DNA from: MGIIa-L3 sp11892u
GTDB taxonomy: Archaea > Thermoplasmatota > Poseidoniia > Poseidoniales > Poseidoniaceae
Assembly: GCA_965659685.1 (NCBI GenBank)
Contig: CBFHXB010000009.1
Span: 1 to 64,000, forward strand
Direction of reading: 5' to 3'
Length of the DNA stretch: 64,000 nucleotides
The stretch's first letter is position 1. Each line of letters opens with the position of its first letter. The position numbers and the translations under genes are program-made. Below are positions 1 through 9,293 of this stretch, one piece after another. The notes under the pieces are model-generated. The model was not told the origin of the DNA. It saw nothing but the letters and a program-made list of their open reading frames with translations, and searched no databases.

Positions 1-437
1 TCTGCATGCAAGATGGCCTCGAGTTCACCGAGGTCGATGCTGCCGTCGCCGTTTTCATCGATTGTTTTCACAAGTCGGTCCACTTCAGATGGCGGGAGGG
101 CTGCAAGGTTTAGTGCAAGGAGACCGTCTTTCAGCTCCTGTGCATCGATGACGTTGTCGTTGTTGACGTCAAACCGACCAAAGATGTCCTTGGTCGACAT
201 CCCGTTGTCGTTCATCCAGGTACGGAGAACGTCGACCACATCGTCTGAAACAAAGACGACACCGCAGGAAGTGCAAGAGCGAGGTTGGTGATCGAACAAT
301 TCACCGCACGCACCACATTCCCAGCGTTGTTCTTCACCTGCCAAACGAACGTTGCATTCAGAGCAAACTTCCGAATTCAGTGGGATGATGGCTTGACAAG
401 CACCGCACGCGGCCATTTGCGTTTTGTCGTCGGTCAT
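1..437 (-). CDS. Zinc-ribbon plus EF-hand protein (partial, C-terminus off the left edge)
   Basis: I read this directly on the minus strand; it starts with ATG at 437 and is still open at base 1, giving at least 145 residues. The first 60 residues hold two CxxC...CxxC zinc ribbons (C11/C14/C25/C28 and C41/C44/C55/C58). Two EF-hand loops follow, at about residues 90-101 (DVNNDNVIDAQE) and 127-138 (DENGDGSIDLGE); the second has the canonical D-x-N/D-x-D-G-x-I-D-x-x-E pattern. There is no signal peptide or membrane segment in the visible part, so a cytoplasmic calcium-responsive protein is the simplest reading. It diverges from the DUF835-like gene across a shared AT-rich promoter region. The function is unknown. 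Confidence 0.85.
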   Translation of the reverse strand, partial: MTDDKTQMAACGACQAIIPLNSEVCSECNVRLAGEEQRWECGACGELFDHQPRSCTSCGVVFVSDDVVDVLRTWMNDNGMSTKDIFGRFDVNNDNVIDAQELKDGLLALNLAALPPSEVDRLVKTIDENGDGSIDLGELEAILHA

Positions 438-468
438 GGAGAAGCCCCTTTGTGGGTTATCACGGAAC

Positions 469-477
469 GATATAATC
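469..477. promoter_or_regulatory. Shared TATA-like element between divergent genes
   Basis: The sequence GATATAATC is the only strongly AT-rich stretch between the two divergent starts. It reads as a TATA-like box on both strands. It lies about 34 bases from the minus-strand ATG at 437 and about 45 bases from the plus-strand ATG at 516, which fits short-leader archaeal transcripts in both directions. No BRE was confirmed. Confidence 0.45.
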
Positions 478-515
478 ATTCATGGGGCGGACCACCGCAA
501 ATCAGGGTTGCGGGC

Positions 516-1364
516 ATGGGAGAGAACGCTCGGCCGAAACTTGGCTCCTTGCCGGCCATTTTTGAAGCGCTCGAGGGTTCTTTTGCTGTGGAAGGTGGCA
601 CTTCCCGGCTTCGCGTCATCACCCGACACCCAGACCGTTGGCAGAGCATCAAACCAAATGGATGGTCAGTGGACGTGATATGGTGTTCTCCACGGCCTGG
701 CAACGGCAGGTTGCCCTATGAAGCTCAAGCCGTCATTTCAGAACTCGTGACCAACGAAACCAAGGCCACTGCGTTCATTGTTGATGTCTTGGACATCAAT
801 GGGCCGACGACCGACGACGTGTCCACCTGGCTGCTGTCCATCGACGATTGTGCGGACATGCACGACGTCCCGGTGTTCATCCCCCTTGATGCGACCATCC
901 ATACGGAGCAACAAGTTGCACGATGGGCAACGATCGCCCCTGTTCTTTCATTCAATGCAACGGTTTCCACCATCACGCAGGAACCCACGTTGTCAACGGC
1001 GAGTGAACAGTTGAAACGCGAAACCTTGGCGGAATCGGTTGCCCTTGAGCCCACGGATGGTCTACGGCATCTCGCCCGACTTCCAGACGGATTTTCTGTC
1101 GATGCACTTCGGCGCCGAATCATGCAATGGCGCCGAATGGGGTTCGACGTGTCCGACCTTGAAGTCGCATTGCTTCAGGACGCTCATGAACGAGAACACT
1201 GTTACAGGCGGGTCGAAAGCGCGGTGCGCCGTGCCATTGATCTCGACCGACTCCTGACGGAAATGCAGCATGAACTGCACCCAGCGCATGTGGAGCGTGA
1301 CCGTTTCAGGTTGCGACAATTGACTGGATTGGACGCCATCGAACAATCCATTGTTGGCGAGTAA
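516..1364 (+). CDS. DUF835-like protein
   Basis: This protein has about 282 residues. The first two thirds follow the alternating pattern I associate with archaeal DUF835 domains: an 'LRVITRHPDRW' strand-turn, a 'VDVIWCS' strand, an 'AFIVDVLDI' strand and a 'VPVFIPLDATIHTEQQ' segment. The C-terminal 90 residues are charged and helical (a 'RRRIMQWRRMGFDVSDLE' motif), probably a coiled or dimerisation region. I chose the ATG at 516 because upstream in-frame codons overlap the promoter and the divergent gene. No catalytic motif is visible. DUF835 proteins are often linked to signalling in Euryarchaeota, but the role here is unknown. The DUF835 assignment is by pattern recognition only. Confidence 0.6.
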   Translation: MGENARPKLGSLPAIFEALEGSFAVEGGTSRLRVITRHPDRWQSIKPNGWSVDVIWCSPRPGNGRLPYEAQAVISELVTNETKATAFIVDVLDINGPTTDDVSTWLLSIDDCADMHDVPVFIPLDATIHTEQQVARWATIAPVLSFNATVSTITQEPTLSTASEQLKRETLAESVALEPTDGLRHLARLPDGFSVDALRRRIMQWRRMGFDVSDLEVALLQDAHEREHCYRRVESAVRRAIDLDRLLTEMQHELHPAHVERDRFRLRQLTGLDAIEQSIVGE

Positions 1365-1450
1365 TCGTGACAGAGCACCTTGAACAAGGCGGCATTCCAG
1401 CCACCAACGTCCCCATCTGCGATCAACAACGGTTTCGATTGATCAGCACG

Positions 1451-3001
1451 TCAACGTCCATGGTCATGAATCGGATGAATTTCCGACAGCATCGCGTGCC
1501 ATGAACCTGCGTGCAAGGCTTCGATCAAGAGTTTGAGATCCGGAGCCGTGGACCGGTCTGTGGTCAACGGGGGCACAATGTTCCGCACAAGGCCATGCAA
1601 CGATGCCACGGATTCAGCCATTGGCAGGTGCAAGTCTTCCGTAGCCTCAGCGGCGATCAACAATTCAGCGGCCAGCACCTCGACAAAACGTTGGATGGCG
1701 TTCAACAAATTCATGCACGCGGTGGCGCCCATGGACACGTGATCTTCCTGGCCACCGGACGTGACCGTACTGAAGGCAGACCTTGGGCTGGCATGACCGT
1801 GCATTTCTGCAAGGGATGCGCCTGCGACATAATGGACGATCATCAGGCCTGATTCTAGTCCGGATTGATGCGCCAAGAATGGGCGGCCGCCTGAACGGGC
1901 CGGGTCCAGCATTTGGTCCATCCTTCGCTCGCTCATGGATGCTTGCTCAAACAAAGCCAACGTCATGGCGTCGGCCGTTTGACCGAGGATTTCGCCATGG
2001 AAATTGCCTTGACTCACGATTTCATGTGGGCCGGGATTTGAGGGGTCTGGGAAGACAAGGGGATTGTCCGTCACGGCATTCAACTCGATGGACAAGACGT
2101 CGGACAGTGATTTGGCGCGTTCATAGGTGACGCCGTGCACCTGAGGTGAACATCGGAAAGAGTAGGCGTCTTGCACACGATCGCAATCCACGTGGTCGTC
2201 GAGGTTCGGTGAACCATGCATCAAGCGCATGACACGTGCAGCCACGTGCAATTGCCCTTCGTGCGGGCGCACGGCATGGACCTGCGGCTCAAAGGGGCGC
2301 GTCGTGCAACGTCGTGCTTCAAGCGACATGCACAGGATCACGTCCGCCATCGGCAAAAGGTGGTGGAGCGATTCTGAGGCGACCGCCAAGAGGGCGGTCA
2401 TCTGGCTCGTTCCGTTGATCAGCGACAAGCCATCCTTTGCACGAAGTTTGCAAGGCACGAGACCGCATTCCATCAAAGCATCCTTGGCCGGCACCTCGTT
2501 GCCGTTGAATCGAACCACGCCTTCACCAATGAGGGCCAAAGCGACGTGGGACAAAGGTGCCAGATCTCCAGAGGCTCCGAGGCTACCAAGCCGGGGCACG
2601 ACGGGGGAAATCCCATGATTGAGAAAGGCGACGAGCTGAAGCAGAGGATCTTCATGAACTCCAGAATGGCCTGCCAGTAAGGAGTTCAACCGAACCACCA
2701 TCATGGCGCGTACGAGCATGTCCGACATGGGCTCACCGACGGCGGTGGCGTGCGAACGAATCAGGTTGAGTTGAAGTCGTTCGAGATCCGATGCGTCTAT
2801 GGTGGTGTTGACAAGCGCGCCAAAGCCGGTGTTGATTCCGTAGACCGTTTCACCGCGTTCAATGATGCCTTCCACCGTTGCACGAGCCACGCGGACCCGT
2901 TCAAGCGCATCCGGTGCGCACTCCACCGTGGCCCGTGATTCCGCGATGGCAACCACCGCTTCTGCCGTGAGGTTGCGACCGTCGAGGAGGACCGTTCTCA
3001 T
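1451..3001 (-). CDS. hutH: Histidine ammonia-lyase
   Basis: HutH converts L-histidine to urocanate and ammonia, the first step of histidine degradation. The 516-residue length is normal for the family. The Ala143-Ser144-Gly145 tripeptide in 'GSLGASGDLAPLSH' forms the MIO electrophile. Other family signatures are present: 'YGINTGFG' near residue 54, 'YSFRCSPQVHG' at 280-290, 'QGNFHGE' at 331-337 and 'QEDHVSMG' at 418-425. The ATG start overlaps the hutU stop codon by four bases (ATGA), so the two are translationally coupled in one operon with hutU first. All catalytic motifs are intact, and the enzyme is cytoplasmic. Confidence 0.97.
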   Translation of the reverse strand: MRTVLLDGRNLTAEAVVAIAESRATVECAPDALERVRVARATVEGIIERGETVYGINTGFGALVNTTIDASDLERLQLNLIRSHATAVGEPMSDMLVRAMMVVRLNSLLAGHSGVHEDPLLQLVAFLNHGISPVVPRLGSLGASGDLAPLSHVALALIGEGVVRFNGNEVPAKDALMECGLVPCKLRAKDGLSLINGTSQMTALLAVASESLHHLLPMADVILCMSLEARRCTTRPFEPQVHAVRPHEGQLHVAARVMRLMHGSPNLDDHVDCDRVQDAYSFRCSPQVHGVTYERAKSLSDVLSIELNAVTDNPLVFPDPSNPGPHEIVSQGNFHGEILGQTADAMTLALFEQASMSERRMDQMLDPARSGGRPFLAHQSGLESGLMIVHYVAGASLAEMHGHASPRSAFSTVTSGGQEDHVSMGATACMNLLNAIQRFVEVLAAELLIAAEATEDLHLPMAESVASLHGLVRNIVPPLTTDRSTAPDLKLLIEALHAGSWHAMLSEIHPIHDHGR

Positions 3002-5031
3002 TTCATTCCCTCCAACATTCGATCGAGGATGTCCGCGTCAACAAGTGCCGGTAGCGTGACCTCAAGGTCAGATTGACGGTCCATCGCACGACAAATCGCA
3101 TCGATGGCGCCAGGATTCCTCGCCCATGCTCGTCTGGCCACACCGTTTTCCACGTCCCATTGAAGCATGGACTGTGCCCGACGTTCTGCATCATCAGAGC
3201 CGTCGAGAAGCAAACCAAAACCGCCGTTCATGACTTCTCCCCAGCCTACGCCACCGCCGTTATGGATGCTGACCCACGTGGCACCACGGAAGGCATCTCC
3301 GATGACGTTCTGGACCGCCATGTCAGCCGTGAAACTCGAACCGTCCCTGATGTTGGCGGTTTCCCTGTAGGGGCTGTCGGTGCCGGACACGTCGTGATGG
3401 TCACGCCCCAACACAACGGGGCCTTGAAGACGCCCATCCCGAACCGCCCGGTTCATTTCGGTCGCGATGGCCGTTCGACCTACAGCGTCCGCGTACAGGA
3501 TGCGGGCGCGGCTGCCAACGGCCATGTTGTGACCGTCGGCTGCCTCAATCCACCGAAGGTTGTCCAACAATTGCTGACGAATCGTCTCCGGTGAATCATC
3601 AAGCATCGACCTGATGACCTCCGCCGCAATACGATCGGTCGCGGCCAAGTCCTCGTCCGTGCCAGAGGTGCAAACCCAGCGGAACGGCCCGAATCCGAAG
3701 TCGAAACACATTGGCCCCATGATGTCCTCAACGTAGGAGGGGTACCGGAAACCACCGTTTCCGTCGTCCAAATTAGCCCCAGCACGTGAGGCTTCCAAGA
3801 GGAACGCGTTCCCGTAATCCCAGAAGTACATCCCACGTTCCGACATGACGTCGATGGCGTTGGCATGACGCACCAACGTGGCTCGAATTTCTTCCCGGAA
3901 GGTGACAGGGTCCTCGGCCATGAGGGCCATGGCATCCGCATAGGGGCGACCAACAGGACAGTACCCGCCACCAAAGGGGTTGTGCAAGCTGGTCTGATCG
4001 CTTCCAAGATCAATGTTGACCTTGCGTTCAATCAAGCGTTCCCACACGTCAACGATGTTGCCCACATAGCCGATGGAGACGCCGACGCCTGCATCACGGG
4101 ATGCCACAAGACGGTTGATCGCCACGTCAAGATCGTCGTGAACTTCGCTGAGCCATCCTTGTTCATGCCGCTTGTGTGCGGCGTGTGGATTCACTTCACA
4201 AATCAAGCAAGCAGCCCCCGTGATGACCGCTGCCTTGGCCTGCGCACCGGACATGCCACCGAGTCCGCTGGTGACGAAAGTCACGCCGCTCAAATCTTGT
4301 TCTGGGTCCAGGCCAAGATGCAATCTTGCGGCATTGAGCAGCGTGATGGTGGTGCCATGAACGATACCCTGGGGACCGATGTACATGTACGAGCCAGCTG
4401 TCATTTGGCCGTATTGCGTCACACCGAGGGCATTCATGAGAGCGAAATCCTCTGGTGAGGAATGGTTCGGAATGACCATGCCGTTGGTGACCACCACACG
4501 TGGGCCGGACGGCGATGAGGGAAACAACCCGAGCGGGTGACCTGAATACATCGGCAAACATTGCTCATCGGTCATCACGGCGAGGTAACGCATGGCGAGC
4601 CTGTATTGCGCCCAATTTTGGAACACAGAACCGTTTCCACCGTACGTGATGAGTTCGTGCGGGAACTGGGCAACCGCAGGATCGAGGTTGTTCATGATCA
4701 TCAGCATGATGGCCGCTGCGTGTGGGGTCTTGGCGGGGTATGCGTCGAGGGGATAGGCTTTCATCGGCACCGCCGTTGGACGGTACCGGTGCATGATGAT
4801 ACGACCATAACGATCGAGTTCCTGAAGAAATTCTTCTGCGACAACGTCGTGATGGCTTGACGGGAGATACCGGAGTGCATTTTCCAACGCCAACCGACGC
4901 TGCTGTGCCGACAACGTCGCGGGTCGGTCGGGTGCGTGGTCCACGGTTGGGTCAAGAGCGACCTTGGATGGAACGTCCTTGGGGATGCCCTCGAGGATGG
5001 ACGCCTTCAGCGCGGCATGAAGGTCGCCCAT
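2998..5031 (-). CDS. hutU: Urocanate hydratase, long (UROC1-like) form
   Basis: HutU hydrates urocanate to 4-imidazolone-5-propionate using tightly bound NAD. The start at 5031 is supported by an AGGAGG ribosome-binding site a few bases upstream, giving 677 residues. That is close to the animal UROC1 enzyme and longer than typical bacterial HutU (about 555 residues). Signatures include 'TSGLGGMSGAQ', 'GSDQTSLHNPFGGGY', 'FFWDYGNAFLLEA'-like (here 'YFWDYGNAFLLEA'), 'FGPFRWVCTSG', 'LGRDHHDVSGTDSP' and 'HNGGGVGWGEV'. It is the first gene of the hutU-hutH operon. Upstream is an 88-base divergent region shared with the CocE-type hydrolase, with no clear TATA box. Confidence 0.96.
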   Translation of the reverse strand: MGDLHAALKASILEGIPKDVPSKVALDPTVDHAPDRPATLSAQQRRLALENALRYLPSSHHDVVAEEFLQELDRYGRIIMHRYRPTAVPMKAYPLDAYPAKTPHAAAIMLMIMNNLDPAVAQFPHELITYGGNGSVFQNWAQYRLAMRYLAVMTDEQCLPMYSGHPLGLFPSSPSGPRVVVTNGMVIPNHSSPEDFALMNALGVTQYGQMTAGSYMYIGPQGIVHGTTITLLNAARLHLGLDPEQDLSGVTFVTSGLGGMSGAQAKAAVITGAACLICEVNPHAAHKRHEQGWLSEVHDDLDVAINRLVASRDAGVGVSIGYVGNIVDVWERLIERKVNIDLGSDQTSLHNPFGGGYCPVGRPYADAMALMAEDPVTFREEIRATLVRHANAIDVMSERGMYFWDYGNAFLLEASRAGANLDDGNGGFRYPSYVEDIMGPMCFDFGFGPFRWVCTSGTDEDLAATDRIAAEVIRSMLDDSPETIRQQLLDNLRWIEAADGHNMAVGSRARILYADAVGRTAIATEMNRAVRDGRLQGPVVLGRDHHDVSGTDSPYRETANIRDGSSFTADMAVQNVIGDAFRGATWVSIHNGGGVGWGEVMNGGFGLLLDGSDDAERRAQSMLQWDVENGVARRAWARNPGAIDAICRAMDRQSDLEVTLPALVDADILDRMLEGMK

Positions 5032-5119
5032 GACTCCTCCTTTGACTCCCGACCTTTGTGGTTTGTCCATCCCAACCGCTGTGCTGAGACTTGAAATACG
5101 ACCAAGGAAGCCTCACCTC

Positions 5120-6970
5120 ATGGAGGAGCAACCTGGTCTGAGCAGGGTCGGCACAGGCGCGTTGCTCGGTTCTACCGTGGCCGTGTCCATCGTGGCCATT
5201 TTTCTTGCCATGATCGCTTCACCCTTGGTGGACGACCCGACCGACAACAACGGCTCTTCCGCCCTTCGGGTCCCCGTATGGGAACGGGCTGGACTTCCAT
5301 ACGACGTCACCTCGGACTTTGGAAGCGTGCTCGAACCTGGACCTTACGGCCCACTGGCCACGCAAAACGAGTGGAATTCAACCCACATGTTCGTGGAGTA
5401 CGAATTGCCGCTTTCCGAAGGCGGTGCGGCCGCGACAGGCCCGGTCATATCACTGGCGTATTGGCGACCTGACGTTCCAGAAGGCGTCCAGGTTCCTGTG
5501 ATCGCTGAATTTGGACCCTATTTCCAAGAGCCGAGCGTGGAAACACCCACAATCGAAGTGCCCGGGTCTTGGCTTGGACAGATGGTCGTTGACCAACTTC
5601 TGCCGCACGGCTACGCGTTCGCCCAAGTGTCGGTGACCGGAACCGGCCGCTCAAACCACTGCATGGACCTCATGGGCTTCGCTGAACAAGAGGGTGTGAA
5701 CGCGGCCGTGACGTGGCTCGGTGAACAGAATTGGTCCAATGGCGCGGTCGCGATGATCGGTAAATCCTACGACGGCAGCACGCCGTGGCAGGCGGCCATG
5801 TACGGCAACGAAGCGCTGAAGACAATCGTACCGATTTCAGGACTCATTGGCGTGAAGGAATTGATGTGGAGGAACGGTTCTGCTGAAGCGCGTGCTCCAA
5901 TCATGCACAACGGCGTGTACGGTTCGTACGGCATTGATGGAGATGAGGAGGATTACCAAAACATCTGTCCAGATTACCTGATTGGACCGGGAACCGGTGT
6001 GGCTGCGTGGATGTTCGGTTCAGAAGTGGTCGGGGATTACTGGGCCGAGCGCTACTTCTTGGATCGCGTCATCGAGAATTACCAAGGCAGCGTCTATCTG
6101 ATCCAAGGCATGCACGATTGGAACGTGGACCCGCACATGGCCGTTCCCACCATGAACCGTCTCATCGATGCCGGCATCGAAGCACGTGGCCTCTTCGGCC
6201 AATGGGACCACGATTACCCGGACCGGCCCGTGCAGCTTGACGATCGGAGTGAACTTGGTGGCTGGGGCGGTGAAGCCTTTCCAGAGATGGTTCGTTACGA
6301 TTGGATGCAGGACCTTCACGAATGGTTTGACTATTACCTGAAGGACATTGGGCCACAGCCGGGTCAATGGATTGAGGTCCAGTCAAACCACGGGCAGTGG
6401 CGGTTGGAGGAGCGGTATCCTCCAGCGGACACCACCGAGATGATGATGAAACTCGGGGATGAACTCAGCCTCGAAGGCGGGGGTTTGACCGTGTTGCCGG
6501 ACACGAACACAGGGCCCACCTGGACGAGTGAACCGCTGTCGGAACCGATTCAAATCGTCGGCACACCACGCCTCCACGTTGAAGTTCGGACGGCCACCGT
6601 TGGCGGGCAATTGTACGCCCTGCTTGAATCATGCAATGAGAACAATTGCCTCCACGTTGGTCACGCGATCATGGACCTTCGATACCATGCCGGTGGAGAC
6701 GACATCCAAACGTGGGTGGCGCCTTTGCAAACCATCACTGCATTGATGGAATTCATGCCCCTTGATGCGGATGTCCCAGCAGGTCACACCCTCAGGCTCA
6801 GTCTGACGTCCACTGGTCTCGATTACCTGCCCGCCTCTACCTCGACCGTCGTTACGGTGTTGGAGGGCGAAGGAAGCACGTTGCAACTGGACCTGGTGGA
6901 CCTTGACGAACGACGGCTCTTCGACCCGCCCACTTGCCTGCATGAGCGGTGTTTGGGCGCGTCGGCGTGA
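5120..6970 (+). CDS. CocE/NonD-family alpha/beta hydrolase (X-Pro dipeptidyl-peptidase-like), membrane-anchored
   Basis: This is a peptidase-S15/CocE-type serine hydrolase of about 616 residues. A hydrophobic segment at about residues 11-33 is a signal anchor, so the enzyme should act outside the membrane. The nucleophile is Ser216 in 'GKSYDGS'. A candidate acid is in 'IQGMHDWNVDPH' and the candidate catalytic His is in 'GQWDHDYPDR'. The C-terminal beta-rich jelly-roll domain expected for the family is present ('PRLHVEV', 'GHTLRLSL'). Substrates could be proline-containing peptides or esters; the sequence does not decide. It diverges from hutU and ends one base before the converging molybdopterin enzyme gene. 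Together with the hut genes it fits scavenging of peptides and amino acids. Confidence 0.88.
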   Translation: MEEQPGLSRVGTGALLGSTVAVSIVAIFLAMIASPLVDDPTDNNGSSALRVPVWERAGLPYDVTSDFGSVLEPGPYGPLATQNEWNSTHMFVEYELPLSEGGAAATGPVISLAYWRPDVPEGVQVPVIAEFGPYFQEPSVETPTIEVPGSWLGQMVVDQLLPHGYAFAQVSVTGTGRSNHCMDLMGFAEQEGVNAAVTWLGEQNWSNGAVAMIGKSYDGSTPWQAAMYGNEALKTIVPISGLIGVKELMWRNGSAEARAPIMHNGVYGSYGIDGDEEDYQNICPDYLIGPGTGVAAWMFGSEVVGDYWAERYFLDRVIENYQGSVYLIQGMHDWNVDPHMAVPTMNRLIDAGIEARGLFGQWDHDYPDRPVQLDDRSELGGWGGEAFPEMVRYDWMQDLHEWFDYYLKDIGPQPGQWIEVQSNHGQWRLEERYPPADTTEMMMKLGDELSLEGGGLTVLPDTNTGPTWTSEPLSEPIQIVGTPRLHVEVRTATVGGQLYALLESCNENNCLHVGHAIMDLRYHAGGDDIQTWVAPLQTITALMEFMPLDADVPAGHTLRLSLTSTGLDYLPASTSTVVTVLEGEGSTLQLDLVDLDERRLFDPPTCLHERCLGASA

Positions 6971-6971
6971 A

Positions 6972-9269
6972 TCATTCTTCGGCGGTTGCCTCAGCCCCGG
7001 ATTCACCGTCGAAGCTCACTTCGATCCATTTGCTGGTCGGCGTGTTGGACACCGCTGCCGTTGAATCCAACGGGACCAAAACGTTTGCTTCGGGGAAGTA
7101 ACTGGCCAAGTTTCCTCGAGGAATCGCATATGGGATTAGACGCCAGTCGCTCGCATGGCGTTCCCCGTCGCTCCAATGACTGATCAGGTTCACCTTGTGG
7201 CCTGTTTTCCAACCACGCTCTGCCATTTCTTCGGCGTTCATGAACACCACACGCCGGTTGCCTTTGACGCCTCGGTATCGGTCTTCCAGACCATAGATGG
7301 TCGTGTTGTATTGATCGTGAGAACGGAGGGTCATCATGACGTGGCTTCCGCCGTGTTTTGGGGTCAAATCTGGTAGACCGTGGAGTGAGAAATTAGCTCG
7401 TCCTGAAGGGGTGTTGAATCGCAATTCATCACGAGGGGGATTCGGCAATTCAAATCCGTTGGGTTCACGAACGCGATCGTTGTATGCGTCAAATCCTGGG
7501 ATGGAGGCTTCAATCATGGAGCGAATGGCGTCGTAGTCTTCTGCCATGTTTCTCCAAGCCACGTCGTCTTCCCCGAAGGTTCGGGCCGCAAGTTCTGCGA
7601 CGATCCACGGTTCGGAGCGGAGGTCCTTCGACGCGGGCATCAGCCTGCCTTGAGACCGATGAACGATGCCCATGGAATTCTCGACGGTCACGAACTGAAC
7701 CTTTCCGGACTGGAGGTCTTCTTCCGTACGACCAAGGCAAGGCAGGACGAGGACGTCGCCATTTGAAGGAAGCATGTGGGAACGGTTGGGTTTCGTGGAC
7801 ACGTGGATGACCAAAGGCACCTGTTCGATGGCGGCTGCCGTCCGATCGGTGTCTGGCGCTGCGGAAACGAGGTTCCCACCCATGGCCATCAACACGTCAA
7901 CCTCGCTCCTTTCCATGGCGCGGATGGCGTTGACGACGTCGTACCCATGCTCCCGGGGCATGGTGACTCCGGTGCCTTCCTGCATCCGATCGAGGAAGGC
8001 TTCTGTTGGAGCCTCCCAAATGCCGACCGTTCGATCGCCTTGGACGTTGGAATGGCCACGCACTGGACAAAAGCCTGCACCTGGTCGACCCACATGGCCT
8101 CCAAGAAGCAGGAGGTTGACCACTTCTTGAATGACAGCAACCCCGTTCCTGTGTTGCGTCAAACCCATCGCCCAGCACGCGATGGTTGCATGGCTCGCAT
8201 TGAGCATCGATGCAGCCAGTTCAATCTGTTCTTTGGCCAAGCCGGTGTCCTGCAGAACGGTGTCCCAATCAAGGTCTTGCCGAGCATTGGCAAACGCATC
8301 AAAACCGGAGGTGTGCTCGTCCACAAACGAGGTTGCAACGGCACCGGCCTCGATGGCCAAGTGTTGCAAGGCGTGCAAGAGTGCAGCGTCGCTTCCGATG
8401 CGAACGGGAAGGTGCAGGTCAGCGAGCTGGTCGTCGAACAAATCCAACCGCATGTAATCCTGAGGATGCTTGAACCGCTCAAGACCCGCTTCGGGCAATG
8501 GATTGACGTGAATGATGCGTGCACCGGCCCGCTTTGCATCCCTCAAAGACGTCAGCATGCGTGGGTGATTGGTCCCAGGATTTTGTCCAATGACCACGAT
8601 TACGTCGGCCTTTGGGAAGTCCGACAAGCGGACCGTCCCTTTCCCAATGCCGATGGTCGAGCCAAGCGCTTTCCCACTGGACTCATGGCACATGTTCGAA
8701 CAGTCAGGGAGGTTGTTCGTGCCAAGCCTGCGCACCATCAATTGGTACAGGAATGCGGCTTCGTTGCTGGTTCGGCCGGAGGTGTAGAAGACCGCTCTGT
8801 TTGGATCTTCAACCGCTTGAAGACGCTCAGAGGCCATGCCGAGGGCATCATCCCACGAGATGGATTGGAAACGATCGTCGCCAGATTTCCGAACGACCGG
8901 ATGCGTGAAACGACCGAGGCCACCAAGTTCGTAATCGCTCATTCCGGCCCACTCGGAGATGGATTTTGAGGCAAAAACTTCCGGTGTGAACCTGGCTGAC
9001 ATCGCTTCTTCAGCCACAGCTTTTGCACCGTTTTCGCAAAACTCGAATCCTGAACGGTGTTCAGGGTCGGGCCATGCGCATCCCGGGCAATCGAACCCAT
9101 CCTGTTGATTGACGGTTCTGAGGGTCTTCCACGTCTTGCGCACACCCATGCGGCGAACGCCGTGCTTTGCGCTGGAAAGAACCGCGGGAATACCGGCCGC
9201 GCGGGTTTTTGGAGAGGTCACGCGCAAGCTGGCGTCGTCCTTCGGCGTCCGTCCGGAGCTGTTCTCCAT
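6972..9269 (-). CDS. Molybdopterin oxidoreductase, FdhF/YdeP-like alpha subunit
   Basis: A 765-residue molybdopterin-dependent oxidoreductase of the YdeP/formate-dehydrogenase-alpha-like family. The N-terminus has the family motif 'DCPGCAWP' (C61, C64) followed by 'CENGAKA' (C78), possible iron-sulfur ligands. 'NMCHESSGKAL' places Cys194 where E. coli FdhF has selenocysteine, so the metal ligand is cysteine. 'VIGQNPGTNHPRML' and a C-terminal molydopterin-dinucleotide-binding region ('HDQYNTTIYG', 'YRGVKGNRRVV') follow. There is no twin-arginine signal, so it is probably cytoplasmic. It lies 24 bases downstream of fdhD, whose product activates such enzymes. Its substrate is unproven; formate is only one possibility, and no partner electron-transfer subunit is adjacent. 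Confidence 0.9.
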   Translation of the reverse strand: MENSSGRTPKDDASLRVTSPKTRAAGIPAVLSSAKHGVRRMGVRKTWKTLRTVNQQDGFDCPGCAWPDPEHRSGFEFCENGAKAVAEEAMSARFTPEVFASKSISEWAGMSDYELGGLGRFTHPVVRKSGDDRFQSISWDDALGMASERLQAVEDPNRAVFYTSGRTSNEAAFLYQLMVRRLGTNNLPDCSNMCHESSGKALGSTIGIGKGTVRLSDFPKADVIVVIGQNPGTNHPRMLTSLRDAKRAGARIIHVNPLPEAGLERFKHPQDYMRLDLFDDQLADLHLPVRIGSDAALLHALQHLAIEAGAVATSFVDEHTSGFDAFANARQDLDWDTVLQDTGLAKEQIELAASMLNASHATIACWAMGLTQHRNGVAVIQEVVNLLLLGGHVGRPGAGFCPVRGHSNVQGDRTVGIWEAPTEAFLDRMQEGTGVTMPREHGYDVVNAIRAMERSEVDVLMAMGGNLVSAAPDTDRTAAAIEQVPLVIHVSTKPNRSHMLPSNGDVLVLPCLGRTEEDLQSGKVQFVTVENSMGIVHRSQGRLMPASKDLRSEPWIVAELAARTFGEDDVAWRNMAEDYDAIRSMIEASIPGFDAYNDRVREPNGFELPNPPRDELRFNTPSGRANFSLHGLPDLTPKHGGSHVMMTLRSHDQYNTTIYGLEDRYRGVKGNRRVVFMNAEEMAERGWKTGHKVNLISHWSDGERHASDWRLIPYAIPRGNLASYFPEANVLVPLDSTAAVSNTPTSKWIEVSFDGESGAEATAEE

Positions 9270-9293
9270 GACGTTCGCCGTGCCTGCTTGGAT

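Noticed and set aside
1367..1504. Short GTG-started frame after the DUF835-like gene
   Set aside because: It overlaps the 3' end of hutH, has no ribosome-binding site and no recognisable sequence.
7776..8969. 397-residue plus-strand frame inside the molybdopterin enzyme gene
   Set aside because: It is antisense to the conserved cofactor-binding domain and shows no protein-like pattern.
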